The translations under genes were made by a program, and so were the position numbers. 64,000 nucleotides of DNA from JAWWPG01 sp033850885. Its GTDB lineage: Bacteria; Actinomycetota; Actinomycetes; Propionibacteriales; Nocardioidaceae. The notes beneath the pieces are model-generated. The model searched no databases. It had not been told where the DNA came from and saw only the letters and a list, made by a program, of their open reading frames with translations. Positions within the stretch are counted from its first letter, which is position 1. Every line of letters begins with the position of its first letter. Shown here one piece after another: positions 24,361-31,949 of this stretch. The DNA is taken from the NCBI GenBank assembly GCA_033850885.1, contig JAWWPG010000028.1, positions 1 through 64,000 of the forward strand. Direction: 5' to 3'.

Positions 24361-25602
24361 ATGACGAGCGTAAGGCCGGAACCCCGCGACGTCGTGCTGC
24401 TCGGAAGCACCGGATCGGTGGGCACCCAGGCGCTTGACGTGGTCCGTGCCAACCCCGAACGGTTCCGTGTCGTGGCGCTGGCCGCAGGCGGGTCCGACCC
24501 GCAGCTGCTCGCCGCTCAGGTCATCGAGTTCGGCGTACCCGTCGTGGCAGTTGCCCGCGGCACGGCCGTCCAGGATCTCCAGCTCGCGCTCTATGCGCAG
24601 GCCAAGCGCTCCGGCTACCACCACGGGGAGTCGAGCCTGCCGAGGATCGTCGCCGGACCGGACGCCGCCGAGCGGGTCGCCGGCCTCCCGGCTGACACCG
24701 TGTTGAATGCCATCACCGGTGCGGTCGGCCTGCGACCCACGCTGGCCGCGCTGGCTGCCGGCTCGACGCTCGCGCTCGCCAACAAGGAGTCGCTGATCAT
24801 CGGCGGCGAGGTCGTCACGTCGGCCGCCAAGCCGGGCCAGATCGTGCCGGTCGACTCCGAGCACTCAGCCCTGGCGCAGTGCCTGCGCGGCGGTCGCGCC
24901 GACGAGGTACGACGGCTGGTGATCACCGCCAGCGGTGGCCCGTTCCGTGGCCGCAAGCGTCACGAGCTCTCCGACGTCACACCGGAGCAGGCGATGGCCC
25001 ACCCCACCTGGGACATGGGCCCGATGGTGACCACGAACTCGTCAACCCTCGTCAACAAGGGGCTCGAGGTGATCGAGGCGCATCTGCTCTTCGATATCGC
25101 ATTCGACGACATCGAGGTCGTCGTGCATCCCCAGTCGGTCGTCCACTCCATGGTCGAGTTCCATGACGGGTCGACGCTGGCGCAAGTGTCGCCACCCGAC
25201 ATGCGCCTCCCGATCAGCCTCGCCCTGGGCTGGCCTGACCGGGTCGCCGGCGCGTCGGCAGCCGTCGACTGGACGCAGGCCCAGTCGTGGCAGTTCGAGC
25301 CCGTCGATGACCTGTCCTTCCCGCTGCTGAGTCTGGCGGTGCAGGCCGGCCGCAGAGGTGGCGTCTACCCCGCCGTCTACAACGCCGCGAACGAGACCGC
25401 GGTGCAGGCCTTCTGGGACCGCCGCCTTCGCTTCCTCGGCATCGCCGACACGGTCGCTGTGGTATTGGCCGCCGCCGACGTACCCTCTCCTGGGGCGCAG
25501 TTGAGCGTCGACGACGTCCTTGCGGCGGACGCCTGGGCCCGCGACCGGGCGGCAGAGGCGGTCGCCGAGGCACGCACACCAGGAGGAGCAGAGCAAGCAT
25601 GA
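24361..25602 (+). CDS. dxr: 1-deoxy-D-xylulose 5-phosphate reductoisomerase
   Basis: A 413-residue NADPH-dependent enzyme of the MEP isoprenoid pathway that converts DXP to 2-C-methyl-D-erythritol 4-phosphate. The NADPH motif LLGSTGSVGTQALDV is at 12-26. The metal and substrate segments are ALANKESLIIGG near 138, PVDSEHSALAQCL near 162 and ITASGGPFRG near 186. The flexible-loop region HPTWDMGPMVTTNSSTLVNKG follows near 215, and HPQSVVHSMVEF near 255. GACAAT 6 nt before the ATG suggests a leaderless start. It overlaps rseP by 4 bp, the usual actinobacterial arrangement. Confidence 0.96.
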   Translation: MTSVRPEPRDVVLLGSTGSVGTQALDVVRANPERFRVVALAAGGSDPQLLAAQVIEFGVPVVAVARGTAVQDLQLALYAQAKRSGYHHGESSLPRIVAGPDAAERVAGLPADTVLNAITGAVGLRPTLAALAAGSTLALANKESLIIGGEVVTSAAKPGQIVPVDSEHSALAQCLRGGRADEVRRLVITASGGPFRGRKRHELSDVTPEQAMAHPTWDMGPMVTTNSSTLVNKGLEVIEAHLLFDIAFDDIEVVVHPQSVVHSMVEFHDGSTLAQVSPPDMRLPISLALGWPDRVAGASAAVDWTQAQSWQFEPVDDLSFPLLSLAVQAGRRGGVYPAVYNAANETAVQAFWDRRLRFLGIADTVAVVLAAADVPSPGAQLSVDDVLAADAWARDRAAEAVAEARTPGGAEQA

Positions 25603-26903
25603 CCACACTGGTCTACGTACTCGGGGTGGCGTTGTTCTTCCTCGGCGTGGTCGCGTCGATCGCCCTGCACGAGGTCGGGCACATGGTGCCCGCCAAGAAG
25701 TTCGGCGTCAAGGTGACCCAGTACTTCGTCGGCTTCGGCAAGACCATCTGGTCGACCAAGAGGGGTGACACCGAGTACGGCGTCAAGATGTTCCCGTTGG
25801 GCGGGTACATCAAGATGATCGGCATGCTGCCCCCCGAGAAGCGCGACGTGAACGGCAAGGTCAAAGGGTTCACCGGTGGCGTTCTCGGCCGGCTGATCGC
25901 CGACGCCCGTGCCGTCGAGTACGAACACATCACCGCCGACGACGATGACCGGCTGTTCTACAAGAAGACCTGGTGGAAGAAGGTCATCGTGATGTCCGGC
26001 GGGCCGCTGATGAACGTCTTCCTGGCGGTCATCATCCTCGGCTCGGTGTTCATGCTCCTCGGCGTCTCACAACCGACTCTCACCGTCTCGAGCGTGGCCG
26101 ACTGCGTTCAGCGCGCGGATGTGACGCCCACCGTCTGTAGCCCGAAGGACCCGGTCTCGCCGGCGCGTACAGCGGGCTTCCGCGCGGGCGACCAGCTGCT
26201 GTCCGTCAACGGCACGAAGATGACCTCCTGGGACCAGTTCTCCCGCGACATCCGCGACTCTGCCGGTAAGCAGATCGACGTCGTGGTCGAGCGGGGCAAC
26301 CGGACCGTCACCCTGCACGCCGACCCGACCGTCAACACGCTGTTCTCGGTCGACAACCCGACCACGTTCGTCAAGGCGGGCTTCCTCGGAATCTCCCCGA
26401 CGCAGGTACGTGAGCAGCAGAGCTTCGGCTATGTGCTGTCGACCATGGGGATGTACACGAAGGCCACCGGCGAGGCGCTGGTCCACCTGCCGAGCCGGCT
26501 GTGGGGCGTTGCCAAGGCAGCCGTCGGGGTCCAGGGCCGAGACCCGAACAGCCCGATGAGTGTGGTCGGGGCCAGCCGGGTGGCGGGCGAGGTCGCCTCG
26601 AGCGGCCAGATCGACATCGTCGACAAGGTGGCCACCCTGCTCACGCTGCTCGGCGTCATCAACCTGTTCGTGGCCCTGTTCAACTTCATCCCGCTGCTCC
26701 CGCTCGATGGCGGTCACATCGCCGGTGCGCTCTACGAAGCGGTACGGCGGGGGTGGGCGCGCCTGCGCCGCAAGCCGGACCCGGGTTACGCCGATGTCGC
26801 GCAGATGTTGCCGATCGCCTACGTCGCCGCGAGCATCCTCGTGGTGCTGGGTGTGCTGCTGGTCTGGACCGACATCGTCAACCCGATCAAGCTGACCGGC
26901 TGA
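25599..26903 (+). CDS. rseP: RIP site-2 zinc metalloprotease (RseP/Rip1-like)
   Basis: A 434-residue integral membrane protease that cuts anti-sigma factors or other membrane substrates inside the bilayer. The zinc site HEVGH is at residues 24-28 in the first helix, and the third ligand is in LLPLDGGH (Asp370). A PDZ domain (about 185-240, ARTAGFRAGDQLLSVNGTKM) lies between the membrane halves. Helices are also visible near 130-150 and at the C-terminus. It sits between dxr and ispG as in mycobacteria (Rip1). Rip1-type regulation of envelope functions is known for the family; the substrate here is not. Confidence 0.93.
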   Translation: MTTLVYVLGVALFFLGVVASIALHEVGHMVPAKKFGVKVTQYFVGFGKTIWSTKRGDTEYGVKMFPLGGYIKMIGMLPPEKRDVNGKVKGFTGGVLGRLIADARAVEYEHITADDDDRLFYKKTWWKKVIVMSGGPLMNVFLAVIILGSVFMLLGVSQPTLTVSSVADCVQRADVTPTVCSPKDPVSPARTAGFRAGDQLLSVNGTKMTSWDQFSRDIRDSAGKQIDVVVERGNRTVTLHADPTVNTLFSVDNPTTFVKAGFLGISPTQVREQQSFGYVLSTMGMYTKATGEALVHLPSRLWGVAKAAVGVQGRDPNSPMSVVGASRVAGEVASSGQIDIVDKVATLLTLLGVINLFVALFNFIPLLPLDGGHIAGALYEAVRRGWARLRRKPDPGYADVAQMLPIAYVAASILVVLGVLLVWTDIVNPIKLTG

Positions 26904-26984
26904 TCGCCGTACCCGACCCGCCGCGTCAGATGGACGCGCCAACCACCCGCCAGTCACCACACCGACAAGCACACGAGGAACCGC

Positions 26985-28148
26985 ATGACAAGCGTCAACC
27001 TGGGAATGCCGACCGCTCCTGCCCCCGTGCTGGGCGCTCGGCGCAAGACCCGCCAGATCAGGGTAGGCAAGGTCCTGGTCGGCGGGGACGCTCCGGTATC
27101 GGTGCAGTCGATGACGACGACGCTCACCTCCGACGTCAACACGACTCTCCAGCAGATCGCCGAGCTGACCGCGACCGGTTGCGACATCGTGCGGGTTGCC
27201 TGCCCGACCCAGGACGACGCGGACGCACTCCCGGAGATAGCCAGGCACTCACAGATCCCGGTCATCGCCGATATCCATTTCCAGCCGAAGTACGTCTTCG
27301 CGGCGATCGAGGCGGGGTGTGCCGGGGTCCGCGTCAACCCGGGCAACATCCGCAAGTTCGACGACCAGGTGAAGCAGATCGCCGCGGCAGCGAAGGACCA
27401 CGGTACGTCGATCCGGATCGGGGTCAACGCGGGATCGCTGGACCCAAGGCTGCTCGAGAAGTACGGCAAGGCAACGCCGGAGGCGCTCGTCGAATCCGCC
27501 GTCTGGGAGGCGTCGCTGTTCGAGGAACACGACTTCCACGACTTCAAGATCTCCGTCAAGCACAACGACCCGGTCGTGATGGTCCGGGCCTATGAGCTGC
27601 TCTCGGTCGCCGGTGACTGGCCTCTGCACCTCGGGGTGACCGAGGCGGGCCCGGCCTTCCAGGGGACGATCAAGTCAGCTGTGGCGTTCGGAGCCCTGCT
27701 CTCCAAGGGGATCGGCGACACGATCCGGGTTTCGCTCTCAGCGCCCCCCGTCGAGGAGGTCAAGGTCGGCCTGCAGATCCTGCAGTCCCTCAACCTGCGT
27801 GAGCGGCACCTCGAGATCGTCTCCTGCCCCTCGTGCGGGCGCGCTCAGGTCGATGTCTACAGGCTCGCCGAGGAGGTCACCGCCGGGCTCGAGGGCATGG
27901 AGGTCCCCCTGCGGGTTGCCGTCATGGGCTGCGTCGTCAACGGTCCCGGTGAGGCCCGTGAGGCGGACCTGGGCGTTGCATCCGGCAACGGCAAGGGGCA
28001 GATCTTCGTCAAGGGCGAGGTCATCAAGACAGTGCCAGAGTCGATGATCGTGGAAACGCTGATCGAGGAGGCGATGCGGATCGCCGACGAGATCACCGAC
28101 GCCGGCTCCGCCGCTCCGGCTGGGGGTCCCACGGTTTCGGTGCACTGA
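26985..28148 (+). CDS. ispG: 4-hydroxy-3-methylbut-2-en-1-yl diphosphate synthase (flavodoxin)
   Basis: A 387-residue iron-sulfur enzyme that turns MEcPP into HMBPP, the next-to-last step of the MEP pathway. The TIM-barrel N-terminus shows VQSMTTTLTSDVNTTLQQI near 43 and IPVIADIHFQPKY near 93. The [4Fe-4S] ligands are in SCPSCGR (Cys281, Cys284) and MGCVVNGPGE (Cys316), with the glutamate of the NGPGE stretch as the usual fourth ligand. Together with dxr it places two MEP enzymes next to the protease. Its stop overlaps a short remnant ORF by 1 bp. Confidence 0.96.
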   Translation: MTSVNLGMPTAPAPVLGARRKTRQIRVGKVLVGGDAPVSVQSMTTTLTSDVNTTLQQIAELTATGCDIVRVACPTQDDADALPEIARHSQIPVIADIHFQPKYVFAAIEAGCAGVRVNPGNIRKFDDQVKQIAAAAKDHGTSIRIGVNAGSLDPRLLEKYGKATPEALVESAVWEASLFEEHDFHDFKISVKHNDPVVMVRAYELLSVAGDWPLHLGVTEAGPAFQGTIKSAVAFGALLSKGIGDTIRVSLSAPPVEEVKVGLQILQSLNLRERHLEIVSCPSCGRAQVDVYRLAEEVTAGLEGMEVPLRVAVMGCVVNGPGEAREADLGVASGNGKGQIFVKGEVIKTVPESMIVETLIEEAMRIADEITDAGSAAPAGGPTVSVH

Positions 28149-28312
28149 TGCCCGACGTTGTGCTGCGTCCGATCAGGTCCCCGGAGTACGACGGTCGGGT
28201 GGGCGGTGCGATCGGGCACTACGCCGCCGACTTCCCCGGTTCGACTGGGCGTTTGCCTGGCTTGCCAGGCAGATGCACCGTTTGCCAGCCAGGCCTGCCT
28301 GGCAAACGGTGA
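28148..28312 (+). pseudogene. truncated GNAT-like N-terminus running into a palindrome element
   Basis: The TGATG at the ispG stop opens a 54-codon frame starting MPDVVLRPIRSPEYDG and continuing to GHYAADFPGS. This looks like the first strand and helix of a GNAT acetyltransferase. After residue 33 the frame enters the family B element (RLPGLPGRCTVCQPGLPGKR) and ends at a stop supplied by it. I read it as an acetyltransferase gene cut short by the element. It could still be translated by coupling to ispG. Confidence 0.4.
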
Positions 28313-28336
28313 GTTTCCCTGGCCTGCCAGGCAAAT
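28252..28336. repeat. family B triple-palindrome element, copy 2
   Basis: TGCCTGGC/GCCAGGCA (28254-28271) forms the left palindrome. A central hairpin pairs CACCGTTTGCC (28276-28286) with GGCAAACGGTG (28301-28311) around CAGGCCTG, and CCTGGC/GCCAGG (28318-28331) forms the right palindrome. Order and spacing match copy 1 at 24081-24165. It lies between converging ispG and the HAF-repeat gene. Confidence 0.8.
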
Positions 28337-28357
28337 GCGGGGGGGTGGGTCGAGACG

Positions 28358-29521
28358 CTAGCGGGCCACGTCGGGCGGCAGCGATACGGCGGTTCCACCA
28401 GGGGAGGGAGGGCCGTTCCCTCTGGTACCCCTGGGCAGGAACGCCTGCCGCTCGGCGCAGGTCCACACCGTCGCGTGCACCTCGCCAGAGGTGGTCTGGC
28501 TGGCGCCGACCGCCTGTCCTCGCGTGCCGAGCTTGCGGGCCACCGCGAAGTCGCGACGGAAGTGGCCGGAGAGTGGCCGCAGCGCCAGCAGCGGCCCTGA
28601 GCCCGGCCAGAGCACGGCGTGGTTCTGGTGCGGGACCGCGCCGATGTTGCCTGCGCCGACCGCCCGTCCGTGATCGTCGATGGAGACCAGGGCCGCGAAC
28701 GTCCCTCCGGGCAAGGTCCCGAGGTCACGCCCGTGATACTTGTGCCGCCCCCACGTGATGGCGTGCTGCGTGCCGTCGGGCAGGAACGCATCGCCGACGA
28801 TGCGGCCCTCGATATTGACGTCCTCGGCCGCTCCGTGTCGGCTGGTATCACCGGTCAGGACCTCGACCTGGCCGTGGACGAAGACTGCCGGGCGCTCGCT
28901 CTGGTCCGCCGCGTCACTGTCGCCCACCACGACGTTGGCGTCGTTGATGCCCGACCCGAAGCTCGACTCGTCGCCGCGGGCGATCCCGAGGTCGACCACG
29001 TGGCGGCCGCCGTGGGTCCAGACCACGGCGTGCGGGAAGCCGTCGGCGTCGCTGGCCGTCCCCACGATGGTGCCGCGGCTGTTGATCCCCGCTGCGTAGC
29101 CGAAGTCGCCGCCCAACCCGGGCAGGATGCGCATCCTGCCGCCGGAGAAGATGAACGGGGCCGCCTTGCGGCTCTTGAAGTCCAGCTCCCCGACGACCGT
29201 CCCGTCGTCGCCGATGCCGTGAGCGAACGACTCGTCGTACGGTGCAACCACGCCGAGGTTCGTGGCCGTGCCGTGCTGCCAGACGACGGCACGCCCGCGC
29301 CCGCTGGGCAGGAAAGCGCTTCCGGCCACTGTGCCGGCGGCGTTGACACCATCGGCGAAGCTGAAGTGTCCGCCGAACGGGTCTCCCAGGTCCTCGATCG
29401 ACGGCCGACACGATGCTGCGGCGGTGGCCGGAAGTGGCGTCGCCAATCCCACCAGAGCTCCCGCCGACACCATCGCGGCGATGACGGCGCCCATGCGCCG
29501 CGACGTACTCGAACCGATCAT
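28358..29521 (-). CDS. secreted HAF-repeat protein
   Basis: A 387-residue exported protein of unknown function. Residues 1-36 are a signal peptide ending ATAAA. The rest is made of about six repeats of roughly 45 residues with the pattern G-I-N-x-x-G-x-V-V-G then A-V-V-W-x-x-G, for example GVNAAGTVAGSA, GIGDDGTVVGEL, GINSRGTIVGTA and GINDANVVVGDS. These are the HAF extracellular repeats, thought to build a propeller-like fold. GGGAGG lies 8 nt before the ATG. It converges on ispG across the family B element. Confidence 0.8.
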   Translation of the reverse strand: MIGSSTSRRMGAVIAAMVSAGALVGLATPLPATAAASCRPSIEDLGDPFGGHFSFADGVNAAGTVAGSAFLPSGRGRAVVWQHGTATNLGVVAPYDESFAHGIGDDGTVVGELDFKSRKAAPFIFSGGRMRILPGLGGDFGYAAGINSRGTIVGTASDADGFPHAVVWTHGGRHVVDLGIARGDESSFGSGINDANVVVGDSDAADQSERPAVFVHGQVEVLTGDTSRHGAAEDVNIEGRIVGDAFLPDGTQHAITWGRHKYHGRDLGTLPGGTFAALVSIDDHGRAVGAGNIGAVPHQNHAVLWPGSGPLLALRPLSGHFRRDFAVARKLGTRGQAVGASQTTSGEVHATVWTCAERQAFLPRGTRGNGPPSPGGTAVSLPPDVAR

Positions 29522-29653
29522 GAGTGGCCCTCCCGGCTTGATGATCTGTGCAGCATAGGAGTGGGACCTGCGGCGCGGGAGAGAAACCGGGAAACGCGCC
29601 TCACCCGCGCCATGACCTGCGCGCGGCTCGCCGGCGGTCTCCTCGCCCTTGCG

Positions 29654-30499
29654 TCAGAAGAGGACCGTGGCGAAGCGGGTGTGTTCGGTGAAGCCGACCC
29701 GTGCGTAGGCCCGACGCGCCGGCAGGTTGTGCTCGTTGACATACAGCGACACCACAGGGGAGAGGTCACGAAGCACGGTCCCGCAGACCGTCGCAACCGC
29801 GGGGGCGCTGAGCCCCCGGCCGCGGTAGGCCGGGTTGACCCAGACACCTTGAACCTGCGCAGCCCGCGGGGTGACGGCTGCCACCTCCGCCTTGAACACC
29901 ACCTCGTCGCCGTCGATATGGGCAAAGGCGAGGCCCTTGGTGACCAGCTGGGCGACCCGCGACCGGTAGAGCCGCGCGCCACCGCCGGCCTCGGGCGAGA
30001 CGCCCAGCTCCTCGGTGAACATCGCGACGCACGCCGGGTAGAGGACATCGAGCTGGTCCGGCCGGACCCGCTGGACATGGGGGTTGGGCGGCACGAGGGG
30101 GGACGTTCGAAGAGTCAGGAACGGCTGACGCGGCCGGATCTCGCGCGCTGGACCCCATTCGGCGCTGAGCAGGCCCCAGAGCTGGTTCACGTCATCGTTC
30201 GGCCCGAGGATCGCGGAGCAACGCCGCCCTTGGGAGAGCGCCTGAGCCGCGAAGGCGCGCAGCGCCTCCGGCGTGGCGCGGACGGGGATCAGGTTGGCGG
30301 CGGCGTGACAGAGAGAGACGACGCCGGCTCCGTCGTCGTATCCCCACAGCTGGCCGCCGAGCCAGCGTGGGTCGAGACTCGTTGCCCGGACCCGGTGGTC
30401 GACGAAAACATGGGTGACCGGATCCTGGTCGAGGACCCTGCGCACAGCCGGCAGGTCGTCGCGTCCGAGCACGCGAACCTTGCTCCGGGTTCTCAGCAT
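29654..30499 (-). CDS. GNAT N-acetyltransferase with DUF4081-type N-terminal domain
   Basis: A 281-residue two-domain protein. The N-terminal half (LGRDDLPAVRRVLDQDPVTHVFVDHRV) matches the DUF4081 domain. The C-terminal half is a GNAT fold with the acetyl-CoA loop VNPAYRGRGLSAPAVA near 225 and SLYVNEHNLPARRAYARVGF near 255. A homologous gene sits just after ispG in mycobacteria, so synteny supports the call. The substrate is unknown. ATG at 30499 is chosen because GGGAGG lies 6 nt upstream. Confidence 0.82.
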   Translation of the reverse strand: MLRTRSKVRVLGRDDLPAVRRVLDQDPVTHVFVDHRVRATSLDPRWLGGQLWGYDDGAGVVSLCHAAANLIPVRATPEALRAFAAQALSQGRRCSAILGPNDDVNQLWGLLSAEWGPAREIRPRQPFLTLRTSPLVPPNPHVQRVRPDQLDVLYPACVAMFTEELGVSPEAGGGARLYRSRVAQLVTKGLAFAHIDGDEVVFKAEVAAVTPRAAQVQGVWVNPAYRGRGLSAPAVATVCGTVLRDLSPVVSLYVNEHNLPARRAYARVGFTEHTRFATVLF

Positions 30500-30606
30500 C
30501 GACCAACCTCCCGGGATGAGCCTACGCGGGCCATGGGAGAATTCCGGATGGCGTGCTGGATCACACCGGTCGCTTTGGTGCAGCGACTTCCCATGAGAGG
30601 CGACAG

Positions 30607-31821
30607 GTGAGACGACGTCCACGGCGTACGGCGGTAGTGGGCGCCGTGGCCGTCGCGATCCTCGGCGTGGCAGCCTGCAGCAACAGTGACAACGCAACAG
30701 GGCCACGGGTCTCGTCTACCACTAGAGGCTCGCAGCCGCCCGCGTCGACGACATCCCAGGCTCCGGGGAAGCCGGTCTCGATCACGATGGTCATGAGTGG
30801 CGACGTGCTGCTGCACCAGGGCTTGTGGAAGACGGCGCAGCAGGATGCCCGTCGGACCGGCCATGGCCACATGGACTACCGTCCGATCCTGGCGAACATG
30901 CGTCGGGTCGTGAGCAGCGCCGACTTCGCGATCTGCCACCTGGAGACACCGCTGGCGCCCCGAGGTGGACCCTACTCGGGCTATCCCTTGTTCTCGGTGC
31001 CTCCGCAGATCCTTCCGGCGCTGAAGTGGGAGGGCTACGACGCCTGCACCACGATGTCGAACCACAGCCTCGACCAGGGCTGGAGCGGCTTGAAGCGCAC
31101 CATCGGCGACTTCAACCGGATCGGGCTCAAGCACTTCGGCACCGTCACGACCAAAGCGGCGTCGAGAAACGCCTTGATGGTCACCGTGAAGGGCGTCAAG
31201 GTGGCCCTCATCGGCGCCACGTACGGAACGAACGGGATCCCGCTGCCCGCTGCCGAGCCCTGGTCGGTACCGATCATCAACATCACGAGGATCCTGCGGA
31301 TGGCCCATCGAGCCCGGGTGGCCGGCGCCAAGATCGTCATCGTGGCGTTGCACTGGGGCCAGGAGTACGACCACATGCCGACGTCCGAACAGAGGACGCT
31401 GGCCGAGAGCCTCACGAGGTCCCCCGACATCTCGTTCATCTACGGCCACCACGCCCACGTCGTGCAGCCTTACGACAAGCTCAACGGCACCTGGGTCGTC
31501 TACGGGCTGGGCAACGCGATCGCCCGGCAGGACCCCATGATCCCGGGCGTGTACGAGGGGAACACCTGCCGCGTGACGTTCACCCAGCAACCGGACGGCT
31601 CGTTCACGGTGACCAGGCTGCAGTACATCCCGACGATTATCACGCCGTACGACTACGGCCACCCCATTGCCCATCCCATGCGCTGGCTCGACGTGCCGCG
31701 GGACATCACGGACCCGACCTATGGGTCCCGGTACAACCAGCTGGTCGTCACCGAGGCCCGGGTCCGGGCCGACGTCAACCTGCTGGGCGCGCTGCGGCAG
31801 GGGGTCACCCAGGGAGGGTAG
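30607..31821 (+). CDS. CapA-family (PGA_cap) metallophosphatase-like lipoprotein
   Basis: A 404-residue lipoprotein: basic RRRPRR, a hydrophobic stretch and the lipobox ILGVAAC with Cys24. A Ser/Thr/Pro linker leads to a calcineurin-like CapA domain: MSGDVLLHQGL near 63, CHLETPLAP near 108, TMSNHSLDQGW near 152, VALHWGQEYDH near 250 and IYGHHAHVVQP near 280, the expected metal ligands. CapA proteins act in poly-gamma-glutamate capsule assembly. No capB or capC is nearby, so a different cell-surface role is likely. GTG at 30607 follows GAGAGG. It diverges from the GNAT gene. Confidence 0.82.
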   Translation: MRRRPRRTAVVGAVAVAILGVAACSNSDNATGPRVSSTTRGSQPPASTTSQAPGKPVSITMVMSGDVLLHQGLWKTAQQDARRTGHGHMDYRPILANMRRVVSSADFAICHLETPLAPRGGPYSGYPLFSVPPQILPALKWEGYDACTTMSNHSLDQGWSGLKRTIGDFNRIGLKHFGTVTTKAASRNALMVTVKGVKVALIGATYGTNGIPLPAAEPWSVPIINITRILRMAHRARVAGAKIVIVALHWGQEYDHMPTSEQRTLAESLTRSPDISFIYGHHAHVVQPYDKLNGTWVVYGLGNAIARQDPMIPGVYEGNTCRVTFTQQPDGSFTVTRLQYIPTIITPYDYGHPIAHPMRWLDVPRDITDPTYGSRYNQLVVTEARVRADVNLLGALRQGVTQGG

Positions 31822-31901
31822 CGCCGCCGCGAGAGGGAGCGGCTCGGTCGGTAGACCGAGCGGCCGCCGAAACCCTGATGTGCCTCCCGGCGGGTGGCGG
31901 A

Positions 31902-31907
31902 TATCCT
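31902..31907 (+). promoter_or_regulatory. -10 box TATCCT upstream of the proS leader ORF
   Basis: TATCCT lies 9 nt before the ATG at 31917 of a short ORF. Transcription would begin within a few bases of that ATG, about 25 nt before the proS start. Confidence 0.4.
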
Positions 31908-31916
31908 CGACTCTCC

Positions 31917-31949
31917 ATGACCTGGCCTGAGGAGCTCCCGTGGTGCTGA
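31917..31949 (+). CDS. 10-codon leader ORF overlapping the proS start
   Basis: ATG opens MTWPEELPWC, then TGA at 31947. The frame carries two proline and two tryptophan codons, contains the proS ribosome-binding site (its two GAG codons), and ends 7 nt inside proS. Ribosomes translating it would pass over the proS start, so coupling or proline-dependent stalling is possible. Chance cannot be excluded. Confidence 0.35.
   Translation: MTWPEELPWC

Noticed and set aside
30607..31821. Poly-gamma-glutamate capsule locus
   Set aside because: Only the CapA-like metallophosphatase is present; capB, capC and capD homologues are absent.
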